DNA from: Streptomyces sp. HUAS ZL42
GTDB taxonomy: Bacteria > Actinomycetota > Actinomycetes > Streptomycetales > Streptomycetaceae
Length of the DNA: 64,000 nucleotides
Direction: 5' to 3'
Assembly (NCBI RefSeq): GCF_040782645.1
Contig: NZ_CP160403.1
Span: 4,030,001 to 4,094,000, forward strand
The notes beneath the pieces are model-generated. The model worked only from the letters and a program-made list of their open reading frames with translations. It ran no database searches and had not been told where the DNA came from. Of the stretch, positions 45,557 to 55,297 are shown in pieces (position 1 is the stretch's first letter; the number at the start of each line of letters is the position of its first letter). The translations under genes were made by a program, and so were the position numbers.

Positions 45557-46264
45557 ATGACCTTCGTACAGCTCATCGACTGCAAGACGAGTCGGCTCGA
45601 CGAGATGAACCGGCTGATGGACACGTGGGTCGAACAGACCAAGGGGAAGCGGACCGCGACGCACACGGTGGTCGGCAAGGACAGGTCCGACGCGTCCCAC
45701 GTCATCGAGATCGTGGAGTTCCCGTCGTACGAGGAGGCGATGCGGAACTCGAACCTCCCGGAGACCGACCGGATCTTCCAGGAGCTGGTCGCCCTGTGCG
45801 ACGAGACACCGACGTTCACCGATCTGGACGTCGTGCGGGACGAGCAGTTGTACGCGGCCAACGCCCGGCGGTTCTTCGAGACGCTGGCCACGAAGGGCCG
45901 GCTGCCCGCGCTCGACGACCTGATCACCGAGGACTACCACGACCACGATCCGTCCAACGTGCAGGACGCCATCGGCATGGACGCGATACGGCGCGAGATG
46001 GAGATGTGGCGCAGCGGCTTCGACTTCTCGTTCACCGTCGAGGACCAGCTCGCCCAGGGCGACCGGGTGTGCACGCGTTGGACCTGGAACGCCACCCACA
46101 AGGGCGAGTTCATGGGCATTCCGGCCAGTGGGAAGCAGGTCTCGATGACCGGGACGACCATTCATCGCTGTGCCCTGGACGGGAAGATCGCCGAGGGCTG
46201 GTGGCAGTACGACCGGCTCGGGCTGATGGGGCAGCTCGGGGCGCTGGACGCGCTGGAGAGGTAG
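45557..46264 (+). CDS. ABM-like plus SnoaL-like two-domain protein
   Basis: 235 residues. The N-terminal 95 residues (MTFVQLIDCKTSRLDEMNRL) resemble a dimeric alpha/beta-barrel monooxygenase fold. The C-terminal part (LYAANARRFFETLATKGRLP; then RRFF... and QLAQGDRVCTRWTWNATHKG) is a SnoaL-like cone-shaped barrel as in ester cyclases and nuclear-transport-factor-2 folds. The fusion is seen directly; no substrate is known. GGAGG lies seven bases before ATG 45557. It stands alone between the inserted element and groEL. Confidence 0.8.
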   Translation: MTFVQLIDCKTSRLDEMNRLMDTWVEQTKGKRTATHTVVGKDRSDASHVIEIVEFPSYEEAMRNSNLPETDRIFQELVALCDETPTFTDLDVVRDEQLYAANARRFFETLATKGRLPALDDLITEDYHDHDPSNVQDAIGMDAIRREMEMWRSGFDFSFTVEDQLAQGDRVCTRWTWNATHKGEFMGIPASGKQVSMTGTTIHRCALDGKIAEGWWQYDRLGLMGQLGALDALER

Positions 46265-46273
46265 GACGCGCGA

Positions 46274-46304
46274 AGGCCCGGCACCCCCAGGGGGTGCCGG
46301 GCCT
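46274..46304. terminator. Terminator between convergent 45557 gene and groEL
   Basis: AGGCCCGGCACCCC (46274-46287) pairs perfectly with 46291-46304 over 14 bases with a three-base loop. It serves both converging genes. Confidence 0.85.
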
Positions 46305-46327
46305 CACGTACGGCTCAGCGACTCACG

Positions 46328-47977
<1,650 letters not shown>

Positions 47978-48069
47978 CTAGGTGAAAAGAGACTGCGCCC
48001 CCGGCGCCCGGCCAGTTCTTCGGTCGCGGGGGCCAGGGGCGCAGCTCAAAGCAATTGCTTCGGGGTGAA

Positions 48070-48378
48070 TTACTTCTCGATGATCGCGAGCACGTCGCGA
48101 GCCGAGAGGACGAGGTACTCCTCGCCGTTGTACTTCACCTCGGTGCCGCCGTACTTGCTGTACAGCACGATGTCGCCGGTCTTCACGTCGAGCGGAAGGC
48201 GCTCGCCGTTCTCGAAGCGGCCCGGGCCCACGGCCAGGACGACGCCCTCCTGGGGCTTCTCCTTGGCGGTGTCCGGAATGACCAGGCCAGAGGCCGTGGT
48301 CTGCTCGGCGTCCAGCGGCTGGACCACAATGCGGTCCTCGAGCGGCTTGATGGCAACCTTGGAGCTGGCGGTCGTCAC
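48070..48378 (-). CDS. groES: 10 kDa chaperonin GroES
   Basis: 102 residues. [20 protein letters not shown] opens the GroES barrel, the mobile loop is in [18 protein letters not shown], and [20 protein letters not shown] follows. It caps the GroEL ring. It is the first gene of the groES-groEL1 operon; the promoter upstream lies between two HrcA-type operators. ATG 48378 follows GGGGGAGG by about six bases. Confidence 0.97.
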   Translation of the reverse strand: MTTASSKVAIKPLEDRIVVQPLDAEQTTASGLVIPDTAKEKPQEGVVLAVGPGRFENGERLPLDVKTGDIVLYSKYGGTEVKYNGEEYLVLSARDVLAIIEK

Positions 48379-48477
48379 GATCCGACCTCCCCCTTCGGAG
48401 ATCTCACGGGGTTAACTGTCTGAGGTGGCGACCAGGTCGATCCGTCGTCGCGGGTGCCGGACCTGCCCGTCGCGTTG

Positions 48478-48504
48478 TTGGCACTCTCCAGGGGGGAGTG
48501 CCAG
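48478..48504. promoter_or_regulatory. CIRCE operator, promoter-distal copy
   Basis: TTGGCACTC-N9-GAGTGCCAG, close to the CIRCE consensus TTAGCACTC-N9-GAGTGCTAA bound by HrcA. It lies downstream of the predicted transcription start of groES. Confidence 0.85.
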
Positions 48505-48511
48505 AGCCGAG

Positions 48512-48539
48512 ACTATGACTGTGGTTAGCACTCGGTCAA
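48512..48539 (-). promoter_or_regulatory. groES-groEL1 promoter
   Basis: On the minus strand TTGACC (48539-48534) and CATAGT (48517-48512) are 16 bases apart, a vegetative-type promoter. The -35 element lies inside one CIRCE operator and the other follows the start point. Confidence 0.7.
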
Positions 48540-48551
48540 GCGGAGTGCCAA
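48525..48551. promoter_or_regulatory. CIRCE operator overlapping the -35 region
   Basis: TTAGCACTC-N9-GAGTGCCAA, differing from the HrcA-binding CIRCE consensus at one position. It covers the -35 hexamer of the groES promoter, so HrcA binding would block RNA polymerase. Confidence 0.93.
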
Positions 48552-48706
48552 TTGCCTGCGGCGCGGCGCGGGTTTTCGTGTCGGCGTGCGCTCTGTGCAG
48601 GGCACCCGGTGTCGGGGTTGCCGTCGCCGGGGGGGGCTGCCGCCCCCAGACCCCGCTTCGGCCCCGAACGGGCCTCGGCCTCGAACACCCGACGGGCCGG
48701 GATTGC

Positions 48707-49528
48707 CTACAGGTAGTCCTCCAGCCGCCCCACCGTCAGCCCCCGTCCCTGGATCTCCCGCAGCAGGCGCCGCGTGCGTTCGATCAGGGTCAGGCCGGTC
48801 GCCTCGTCCGGGTCCACCGCGACGATGTCGCCCGCGCGCAGCCCGTCGCCGCCGTCCGTGAACGTCAGTTCGCCGTTCTCCTCGAGGGAGGCCCGCCACA
48901 GCACCACGGCCGAGATGCCGCAGTCGGCGGCCGCGTGGAGGGTCGTCGTGTCGTAGGTGCCGTAGGGCGGGCGGAAGAGGCGGGGGCGCAGGCCGAAGCG
49001 GGCGCGGAGTTTGTCCTGCTGGCCGCAGATCTCGGCGCGCTGGCCGGCGTAGGGCAGGCCGCGCAGGGCGGGGTGGTCGAGGGTGTGGTTCTGCATGCTC
49101 GCGCCTACCGACTGCAGGCGCGCGAAGTGGCCGTACCCCGGGCCGACGACGCTGTCCGTGAGGAACATGCTCACCGGGAGGCGCAGTTCGCGGACCATGT
49201 CGACGAACCGGGGGTCGCGTTCGGCGCCGTCGTCGTAGGTCAGGAAGACGACCTTGTCGCGGGTCGGGACGTGATCGACGACGGGCGGGAGAGCGGTCGA
49301 GCCCTTGGCGCCAAAGAGGGGGCGCGGCGCCGGCTTGGGGGCCCGGGGCAGCGGGTCCGTGAGGCCCCAGTGGCGGTACGGCGGCTGTGCGGCCGGGTCA
49401 TGGGGTCGTACCCGCTCGGCCGCCTTCTTGCCCAGCCGTTCGATCGGGTCGACGGACTGGGCGCAGCCGGACAGCGGCAGCAGCACGGCCGCGGCGAGCA
49501 GGGCGGCGACCAGGGCCCGCGGCCTCAC
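48707..49528 (-). CDS. Polysaccharide deacetylase-family lipoprotein 1
   Basis: 273 residues from GTG 49528, whose GTGA overlaps the stop of the next deacetylase gene. A lipoprotein signal (LVAALLAAAVLLPLSGCAQS) has lipobox LSGC. The NodB-type domain starts VVFLTYDDGAERDPRFVDMV. The canonical TFDD reads TYDDG, the metal-site HxxxH is present as HTLDHPALRG, and RPPYGTYD follows. Such enzymes remove acetyl groups from chitin or peptidoglycan sugars outside the membrane. The two genes are paralogous neighbours and translationally coupled. Confidence 0.88.
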   Translation of the reverse strand: MRPRALVAALLAAAVLLPLSGCAQSVDPIERLGKKAAERVRPHDPAAQPPYRHWGLTDPLPRAPKPAPRPLFGAKGSTALPPVVDHVPTRDKVVFLTYDDGAERDPRFVDMVRELRLPVSMFLTDSVVGPGYGHFARLQSVGASMQNHTLDHPALRGLPYAGQRAEICGQQDKLRARFGLRPRLFRPPYGTYDTTTLHAAADCGISAVVLWRASLEENGELTFTDGGDGLRAGDIVAVDPDEATGLTLIERTRRLLREIQGRGLTVGRLEDYL

Positions 49529-50463
49529 AGGTAGTCCTCCAGCCGGGCGACCGCGTATCCCTTCTCCGTGACCTTGTTCAGGAACCGGCGGACCATGTCG
49601 GGCATGGTGCCCTTCCACTGGTTCGGGCCGCGGAAGTGGGTGAGGACGATGTCGCCCGGGTGCAGGTCCCGGTCCCCCTCGCGGTAGTCCCAGTGGTCGA
49701 CGAAGACCTCCTCGTCCCAGAGCGGGACGTACCTGATGCCACAGCTCTTCGCGGCGCGCAGGGTGTCCTGGTCGTAGCTGCCGTAGGGAGGGCGGAAGAC
49801 GGTCGGGCGCTTGCCGTAGTGCCGGCCGATCACGTCCTGCATGCCGCAGATCTCGCGTTTCTGGCGGGCGTACGGCAGGCCCCGCAGGGAGGGGTGGTGG
49901 AGGGTGTGGTTGTTCAGGGTGACTCCGCCGGCCTGCATCTTCGCGAAGTAGCCGTAGTCCTCCTTGACCAGGTAGTCGCTGAGGAAGGCGGTGTACGGCA
50001 CCTTCAGTTCGCTCATCATCCGCAGGAACGTGCGATCCTTCTCGGCACCGTCGTCGACGGTGAGGAAGACGATCCGCTGTCCGGTGGGGATCGTGGTGAA
50101 GACGGGCGGCAGGCCGAGTTCCTCGTGGTCGTCGACCTCGAAGCCCTTGCGGGTGGTGATCCTCGGCTTGCTCGCCGGGGGCGGCGGGGCGGTGAGGGGG
50201 ACCTTCTTAAGGCCCCAGCGCTTGGTGGCGAGCGTGCGGGCGGCGTGGCCGGCGCGCAGTTTCGCCGCGTAGGAGTCGAGGGCTCGGGCGGCGGGGGCCT
50301 GGTGGGCCTCCTGGCCTGGCGCGGGGTGGCCGTCGGGGCCGTCGGCCGTACCGCCCTGCACACAGCCGGAGGCGATGGCCGCGGCGGCGAGCGCAGCTGC
50401 GCCGGCGCGGGTCCCCGCGCGCCGACGCATCCAATTTTTGTCATTTTGTACTACGACTCGCAT
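49525..50463 (-). CDS. Polysaccharide deacetylase-family lipoprotein 2
   Basis: 312 residues from ATG 50463, which has GGGAGG 10 bases upstream; ATG 50430 is an alternative. The signal ends in lipobox IASGC. The NodB domain has IVFLTVDDGAEKDRTFLRMM, where the Phe of TFDD is Val, then HTLHHPSLRG and RPPYGSYDQDTL. In frame the reading extends upstream over the methyltransferase gene and the repeat array to 52356, but that part is not homologous and is rejected. An unusually AT-rich stretch lies at 50431-50455, over the first codons. Confidence 0.87.
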   Translation of the reverse strand: MRVVVQNDKNWMRRRAGTRAGAAALAAAAIASGCVQGGTADGPDGHPAPGQEAHQAPAARALDSYAAKLRAGHAARTLATKRWGLKKVPLTAPPPPASKPRITTRKGFEVDDHEELGLPPVFTTIPTGQRIVFLTVDDGAEKDRTFLRMMSELKVPYTAFLSDYLVKEDYGYFAKMQAGGVTLNNHTLHHPSLRGLPYARQKREICGMQDVIGRHYGKRPTVFRPPYGSYDQDTLRAAKSCGIRYVPLWDEEVFVDHWDYREGDRDLHPGDIVLTHFRGPNQWKGTMPDMVRRFLNKVTEKGYAVARLEDYL

Positions 50464-50553
50464 GGTGCCGGATCCTCCCAGCCCACCACCCGGAAGCCGG
50501 CCCGACACCGCCACCGGGAGCACACGATCCACCGACTGGCCGACAATGAACCG

Positions 50554-51723
50554 GTGAAGAACGAGCTCGACGCCCTCCGCACTCCCGAAGGCCGCGCCCT
50601 CCTCGATGAGGTCCGTGACACGAACCCGGCCGACGAACTCGCCGTCGCCACCCGGCTGCGTCGCGAGCATCCCGCGGAGCTCGTGTCGGCGGCGCTCGGC
50701 CAGGCGCGGTTGCGGCAGCGGGCGGCGGCGAAGTTCCCGGCCGAGGACGCCGGGCGGATGTTCTTCACGCCTCACGGGGTCGAGCAGTCGACGCGGACGA
50801 GCGTGGCGACGTACCGGGCGGGGCGGTTCAGGGATCTCGGCGTGGCCTCCGTCGCCGACCTGTGCTGCGGGATCGGCGGTGACGCGATCGCGTTCGCCCG
50901 CGCCGGGATCCGGGTCCTGGCCGTGGACCGCGACCCGCTGACGGCGGCCGTGGCGCGCGCGAACGCGGACGCGCTCGGGCTCGGTGATCTCATCGAGGTG
51001 CGGGAGGCGGATGTCGCGGAGGTGGACACGTCCTCGTACGACGCCGTGTTCGTGGATCCGGCGCGGCGGGGCGGCCACGGCCGCATCTTCGATCCGGAGG
51101 CGTACTCGCCGCCCCTGTCGTGGGCCGTCCAGGCCGCCGCGAAGGCTCCCCGCGCCGCTCTGAAGGTCGCTCCCGGCATCCCGCACGAGGCCGTTCCCGA
51201 CGGCGCCGAGGCCGAGTGGATCTCGGACGGCGGGGACGTCAAGGAGGCTGTGCTGTGGTTCGGGACCGAGGCGGGTGCCGTACGGGCCACCCTGCTGCCC
51301 GGGCCGCGCAGCCTGCTCTCCCGCGGCCTGCCCGACCCCGAGGTCCGGCCCGTGGGACGGTACTTGTACGAGCCCGACGGCGCAGTCATCCGCGCGCATC
51401 TGGTCGCGGAGGTGGCGGACCGCGTCGACGGCGGGCTGGTCGACGCCACCATCGCGTACGTCACGGCGGACGAGCTGCACCCTACGCCGTACGCCTCGGC
51501 CTACGAGATCACCGACCGACTCCCCTTCAACGTCAAGAAGTTGAAGGCGCTGTTGCGGGAGCGCGAGGTCGGGGTCCTGACCGTGAAGAAGCGCGGGTCG
51601 GCGGTCGAGCCGGAGGAACTGCGGCGAAAGGTACTCCCCAAGACACACGGCCCCCATTCGGCGACGGTGTTCCTGACCCGGGTGGCGGGGGCGCCGACGA
51701 TGCTGGTCGGCCGTCCCGCCTGA
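50554..51723 (+). CDS. Class I SAM-dependent methyltransferase with THUMP-like C-terminus
   Basis: 389 residues from GTG 50554, which has no clear ribosome site. The N-terminal helical part (ALRTPEGRALLDEVRD) precedes a Rossmann methyltransferase core: VADLCCGIGGDAIAFARAGI (SAM motif I), VLAVDRDPLTAAVARANADA and FVDPARRGGHGRIFDPEAYS. The C-terminal 100 residues end FNVKKLKALLREREVGVLTV, a THUMP-like domain that usually binds RNA. The target is probably tRNA or rRNA; this is family inference. It is divergent from the deacetylase pair and ends where the tandem-repeat array begins. Confidence 0.85.
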   Translation: MKNELDALRTPEGRALLDEVRDTNPADELAVATRLRREHPAELVSAALGQARLRQRAAAKFPAEDAGRMFFTPHGVEQSTRTSVATYRAGRFRDLGVASVADLCCGIGGDAIAFARAGIRVLAVDRDPLTAAVARANADALGLGDLIEVREADVAEVDTSSYDAVFVDPARRGGHGRIFDPEAYSPPLSWAVQAAAKAPRAALKVAPGIPHEAVPDGAEAEWISDGGDVKEAVLWFGTEAGAVRATLLPGPRSLLSRGLPDPEVRPVGRYLYEPDGAVIRAHLVAEVADRVDGGLVDATIAYVTADELHPTPYASAYEITDRLPFNVKKLKALLREREVGVLTVKKRGSAVEPEELRRKVLPKTHGPHSATVFLTRVAGAPTMLVGRPA

Positions 51724-52350
51724 GTCGGGCACCCGGCCCGAGTCGGGCACCCTGCCGGAGTCATGCGCCCCACCCGACACAGGCACCCCTCCCGACACAG
51801 GCACCCCTCCGAGACGGGCACCCCGCCGAACCAGGGCGTACCTCCGAGACGGGCACCCGACCGAAACGGGCACCCTGCCGAAGTCATGCGCCCTGCCCGA
51901 GACGGGCACCCCTCCCGAGACAGGCACTTCCTCCGAACCAGGCCGTGCCCTCTGAGTCGGGCACCCGACCGAGACAGGCACCCTGCCGGAGCCATGCGCC
52001 CCACCCGACACAGGCACCCCTGCGAGACAGGCACTTCCTCCGAACCAGGCCGTGCCCTCTGAGTCGGGCACCCGACCGAGACAGGCACCCTGCCGGAGCC
52101 ATGCGCCCCACCCGACACGGGCACCCCTCCGAGACGGGCACCACGCCGAGACGGGCACCACGCCGAACCGGGTGCCCCTCCGAACCGGGTGCCCCTCCGA
52201 ACCGGGGCGGGCCCTCTGAGTCGGGCATCCGACCGAGACGGGCGCCTCCTCCGAGCGAGACGCGCACCCGAGACGGGCACCGCCCCCGAGAACGGCGCCC
52301 TGCCGGCTCACGCCCGGCCCGAGACGGGCACCCGGCCAAGCCGAACACCC
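51721..52350. repeat. Minisatellite-like array with higher-order period
   Basis: About 35 degenerate monomers of 15-19 bases, typified by CCGAGACGGGCACCC and variants such as CCGAACCAGGCCGTGCCCT and CCGGAGCCATGCGCCCCA, fill the space between two convergent genes. Groups of six monomers form a 107-base higher-order unit: 51916-52011 is identical to 52023-52118 over 96 bases. Near 52165-52200 some monomers carry GGGTGCCC, the complement of GGGCACCC, so hairpins can form. There are no unique spacers, so it is not a CRISPR. Function unknown. Confidence 0.9.
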
Positions 52351-52380
52351 GCCCAAGCGGGACGCGCACGCCCCGTCCGA

Positions 52381-53640
52381 TCAGGACGTCTCCGCCGCTC
52401 TCCGCAGCAGCAGTTCGCGCTCCCGTTCGTTCCGCGTGAGCGTCGCCGCGCGTTCGAACTCCGCCCTCGCCTCCGCTGTGCGGCCGAGGCGCAGTAGCAG
52501 GTCGCCGCGGACGCTGGGAAGCAAGTGGTAGTCGTGCAGGGCCGGTTCGGTGGAGAGGATCTCGACGATCTCCAGGGCCTTGGCCGGGCCCTCGGCCATC
52601 GACACGGCGACCGCTCGGTTGAGTTCGACGACCGGGGACGGGGTGCGGGCGGCGAGCAGGGTGTACAGGGCCGCGATGCTCTTCCAGTCGGTCTCCTCGT
52701 AGGTGTACGCGTGCGCGTGGCAGGCGGCGATGGCGGCCTGGAGGGCGTACGGGCCGGGGGCGCCGGTGGCGGTGGCGTCGGCGCGGCCGAGGGCTCTGAT
52801 GCCGCGGGCGATGAGCATGCGGTTCCAGCGGCGGCGGTTCTGGTCCTTGAGGAGGACCGGTTCGCCGTCGGGCCCGGTGCGGGCGGCCGTGCGGGACGCC
52901 TGGAACTCCAGGAGGGAGGTCAGGGCGTGGACCTCCGGTTCCTTGGGCATCAGGGCGGACAACTGGCGGGCCAGCCGCAGCGCGTCCTCGCACAGGGACG
53001 GGCGCAGCCAGTCGTCGCCCGCCGTGGCGGCGTACCCCTCGTTGAAGATCAGGTAGATGACGTCCAGGACCGAGCCGAGACGAGCCTCGCGGTCGGGGCC
53101 GTACGGCACCTCGAAGGCGACGTTCTTCGTCGCCAGGGTCCTCTTCGCCCGCACGATGCGCTGGGCCACCGTCGCCTCGGGGACGAGGAAGGCGCGGGCG
53201 ATCTCGGGGGTGGTCAGGCCGCCGAGGAGGCGCAGGGTGAGGGCGATGCGGGCCTCGGGGGACAGCACCGGGTGGCAGGTCGTGAAGACCAGGCGGAGCA
53301 GATCGTCGTCGATGTCGTCGGGGTCGGAAGGCTCCTCCGGAGGTGCCGTCGTCTCCAGGTCGCGGCCGATCTCCTGCAGCTTGCGGGCGTAGTTCTCCCG
53401 GCGGCGGATCAGGTCGACGGCGCGGTGCCTGGCGGTGGCCGTCAGCCAGGCGCCCGGGTTGTCGGGCACGCCGTCCCGGGGCCACTGCTCCAGGGCGGCG
53501 ACCAGCGCGTCCTGCGCCAGCTCCTCGGCGATGCCGAGGTCGCGGACGATGCGGGCGACGGCGGCGACGACGCGCGGGGACTCGATCCGGAAGACGGTCT
53601 CGACGGTGTCGCGCGGGTCGACGGTGGGCTGCGGTGTCAC
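52381..53640 (-). CDS. ECF42-type RNA polymerase sigma factor with C-terminal extension
   Basis: 419 residues, more than twice a standard ECF sigma. Region 2 includes IAEELAQDALVAALEQWPRD and AWLTATARHRAVDLIRRREN; region 4 has LSPEARIALTLRLLGGLTTP and FLVPEATVAQRIVRAKRTLA. The C-terminal 220 residues (VLDVIYLIFNEGYAATAGDD; ARGIRALGRADATATGA...) form the TPR-like extension that marks the ECF42 group. The DGPF-domain gene directly upstream on the same strand is the usual partner. GTG 53640 is taken as start. No anti-sigma factor is present, as expected for this group. Confidence 0.92.
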   Translation of the reverse strand: MTPQPTVDPRDTVETVFRIESPRVVAAVARIVRDLGIAEELAQDALVAALEQWPRDGVPDNPGAWLTATARHRAVDLIRRRENYARKLQEIGRDLETTAPPEEPSDPDDIDDDLLRLVFTTCHPVLSPEARIALTLRLLGGLTTPEIARAFLVPEATVAQRIVRAKRTLATKNVAFEVPYGPDREARLGSVLDVIYLIFNEGYAATAGDDWLRPSLCEDALRLARQLSALMPKEPEVHALTSLLEFQASRTAARTGPDGEPVLLKDQNRRRWNRMLIARGIRALGRADATATGAPGPYALQAAIAACHAHAYTYEETDWKSIAALYTLLAARTPSPVVELNRAVAVSMAEGPAKALEIVEILSTEPALHDYHLLPSVRGDLLLRLGRTAEARAEFERAATLTRNERERELLLRRAAETS

Positions 53641-53683
53641 AACCCACCATCGAACACCCGACGCGGCTGCGGGCCAAGGACGC

Positions 53684-54040
53684 TCAGCCCTCGGCGATCT
53701 CCCGCACCTCGCAGGTCACCGTCCAGTACTCCTCGTGCACCTTCAGGAACCGCTTGGTCCACTCGAGGGCCTCGGCCTTGTCCTTGCACTGCATGATCGC
53801 GTAGCCGCCGACGACCTCCTTGGACTCGGTGAAGGGCCCGTCGGTGACGGAGATCTTCCCGCCCTCCCAGTGCACCCGCGTGCCCTGGACGGACGGGGTC
53901 AGCCCGCCGGTGTCGAGCATGACGCCGGCCTTCGTGACCTCCTCGATGAGCTCTCCCATCCGTTGCATCAGCTCGGGGCTGGGGCCCTCGGCGGGCATGG
54001 TGCTCTCGTCGATCTGCACGAGCGACAGGTAGCGGGGCAT
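53684..54040 (-). CDS. YCII-related DGPF-domain protein
   Basis: 118 residues with the name-giving motif TDGPFTESKEVVGGYAIMQC near residue 70 and an N-terminal MPRYLSLVQIDES strand. The fold is a ferredoxin-like dimer related to YciI. Genes of this family are typically found next to, and controlled by, ECF42 sigma factors; the biochemical role is unknown. It is 43 bases upstream of the sigma-factor gene and probably co-transcribed. Confidence 0.9.
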   Translation of the reverse strand: MPRYLSLVQIDESTMPAEGPSPELMQRMGELIEEVTKAGVMLDTGGLTPSVQGTRVHWEGGKISVTDGPFTESKEVVGGYAIMQCKDKAEALEWTKRFLKVHEEYWTVTCEVREIAEG

Positions 54041-54164
54041 GGTGTCTCCTCAGGTCGGATCGGCCGGGTTCTTCCCGGGCTTTCAACCATGCGTCGAACG
54101 GCGGTCACCGGGATCGACAGCCTCGCCGGATTTCCTCGAAGATTTTTCCGCCGCTGTCCGGCCG

Positions 54165-55214
54165 CTACTTCAGCGACTCCCACAGCTCGCTCGCCGCCGG
54201 CTCCTTCGCCACCACCCGGTTGGGGTCCGACGGGGCCGTCACCACCGGCATCGTCACCGTCGTCACGTTCTCCGCCGAGAGGCCCTTCAGGCTCTGGCCG
54301 AGGCTCATCAGCTCGCTCAGCGAGTCGAGGCCCGTGTCCGTGGTCAGGCTCCCGGTGATCGTGTCGGCGACCTCGTAGAGCCCGGCGGGGTCGGTCAGCA
54401 GGTCGGTCGACGCGATCTGTTCCAGCAGGGCCTTCACGAGCTTCTGCTGCAGGCCTATCCGGCCGAGGTCGCTGCCGTCGCCGATGCCGTGCCGGGTGCG
54501 GGCGAGGGCGAGGGCCTGCTCGCCGTTCAGATGGTGGGTGCCGGCCGCGAGGTGCAGGTGGCTGTCGTCGTCGTCGATGTCCTCGTCGGTGGTGACGGTG
54601 ACCCCGCCGAGCGCGTCGACGAGCTTCGCGAAGCCCGAGAAGTCGATCTCGATGTAGTGGTCCATACGGACCCCGGTGACGGACTCGACGGTCTTCACCG
54701 CGCAGACCGGCCCGCCCACCGAGTACGCGCTGTTGAACATCGAGTTGTACGCCACCGCCGTCGACCCCCCGGACGACAGCGGACAGGACGGCCGGGTGAC
54801 CAGGGTGTCGCGCGGAATGCTCACCACGGTGGCCGTCGTGCGGCCCGCGTCGATGTGCACGACCATCGCCGTGTCGGAGCGGGCGCCCGAACTGTCGCCG
54901 CCGCCGAGCTCCTGGTTCTCCTTGCCGCTGCGCGAGTCGGAGCCCAGCACCAGGATGTTCAGGGCCTCGGTCGGCAGCCGGGAGGCCGAGGCCGAAGGAG
55001 ACGGTGTCGTCACCGACTTGGCGGGGCGGTCGCCGCCGAGCGCGTTGTCGATGTCGACGCTCTTGATGTTGTCGTTGAGGTGCCAGTAGGCCCAGCCCGC
55101 CGTCCCGACGCCCAGCACCAGGACGGCAGCCAGAGTGAGGCCGGCGGCCTTCAGCACTTTCGACCGCCGGCCCACTCTTCCGCCGGCTTCGTCCCGCTCC
55201 TCGTGTCGCGTCAC
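54165..55214 (-). CDS. LytR-CpsA-Psr (LCP) family protein
   Basis: 349 residues. A short cytosolic basic stretch (GRRSKVLKAAG) leads to one membrane helix (LTLAAVLVLGVGTAGWAY) at about 23-42. The extracytoplasmic LCP domain follows: ALNILVLGSDSRSGKENQEL, RSDTAMVVHIDAGRTTATVV, SIPRDTLV and LARTRHGIGDGSDLGRIGLQ with the catalytic arginines and aspartates. LCP enzymes attach teichoic acids or other glycopolymers from lipid carriers to peptidoglycan. Start GTG 55214 lacks a clear ribosome site; a GTG about 13 codons in is an alternative. Confidence 0.9.
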   Translation of the reverse strand: MTRHEERDEAGGRVGRRSKVLKAAGLTLAAVLVLGVGTAGWAYWHLNDNIKSVDIDNALGGDRPAKSVTTPSPSASASRLPTEALNILVLGSDSRSGKENQELGGGDSSGARSDTAMVVHIDAGRTTATVVSIPRDTLVTRPSCPLSSGGSTAVAYNSMFNSAYSVGGPVCAVKTVESVTGVRMDHYIEIDFSGFAKLVDALGGVTVTTDEDIDDDDSHLHLAAGTHHLNGEQALALARTRHGIGDGSDLGRIGLQQKLVKALLEQIASTDLLTDPAGLYEVADTITGSLTTDTGLDSLSELMSLGQSLKGLSAENVTTVTMPVVTAPSDPNRVVAKEPAASELWESLK

Positions 55215-55297
55215 GGGGAGGAACGTAGGTCCGAATTATTAGGAGACTGTTAGGAGTGGGGAGCCGAGCCGGATTTCTTGAGGAAATCCCATGATTC

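Noticed and set aside
51721..52350. Possible CRISPR array
   Set aside because: Repeats are contiguous and degenerate with no unique spacers of constant length, and no cas genes are present.
49525..52356. A 943-codon minus-strand frame covering deacetylase 2, the methyltransferase antisense and the repeat array
   Set aside because: Only the last 312 codons match a protein family. The upstream part is antisense to a real gene and then translates tandem repeats whose unit keeps the frame open by length, not by selection.
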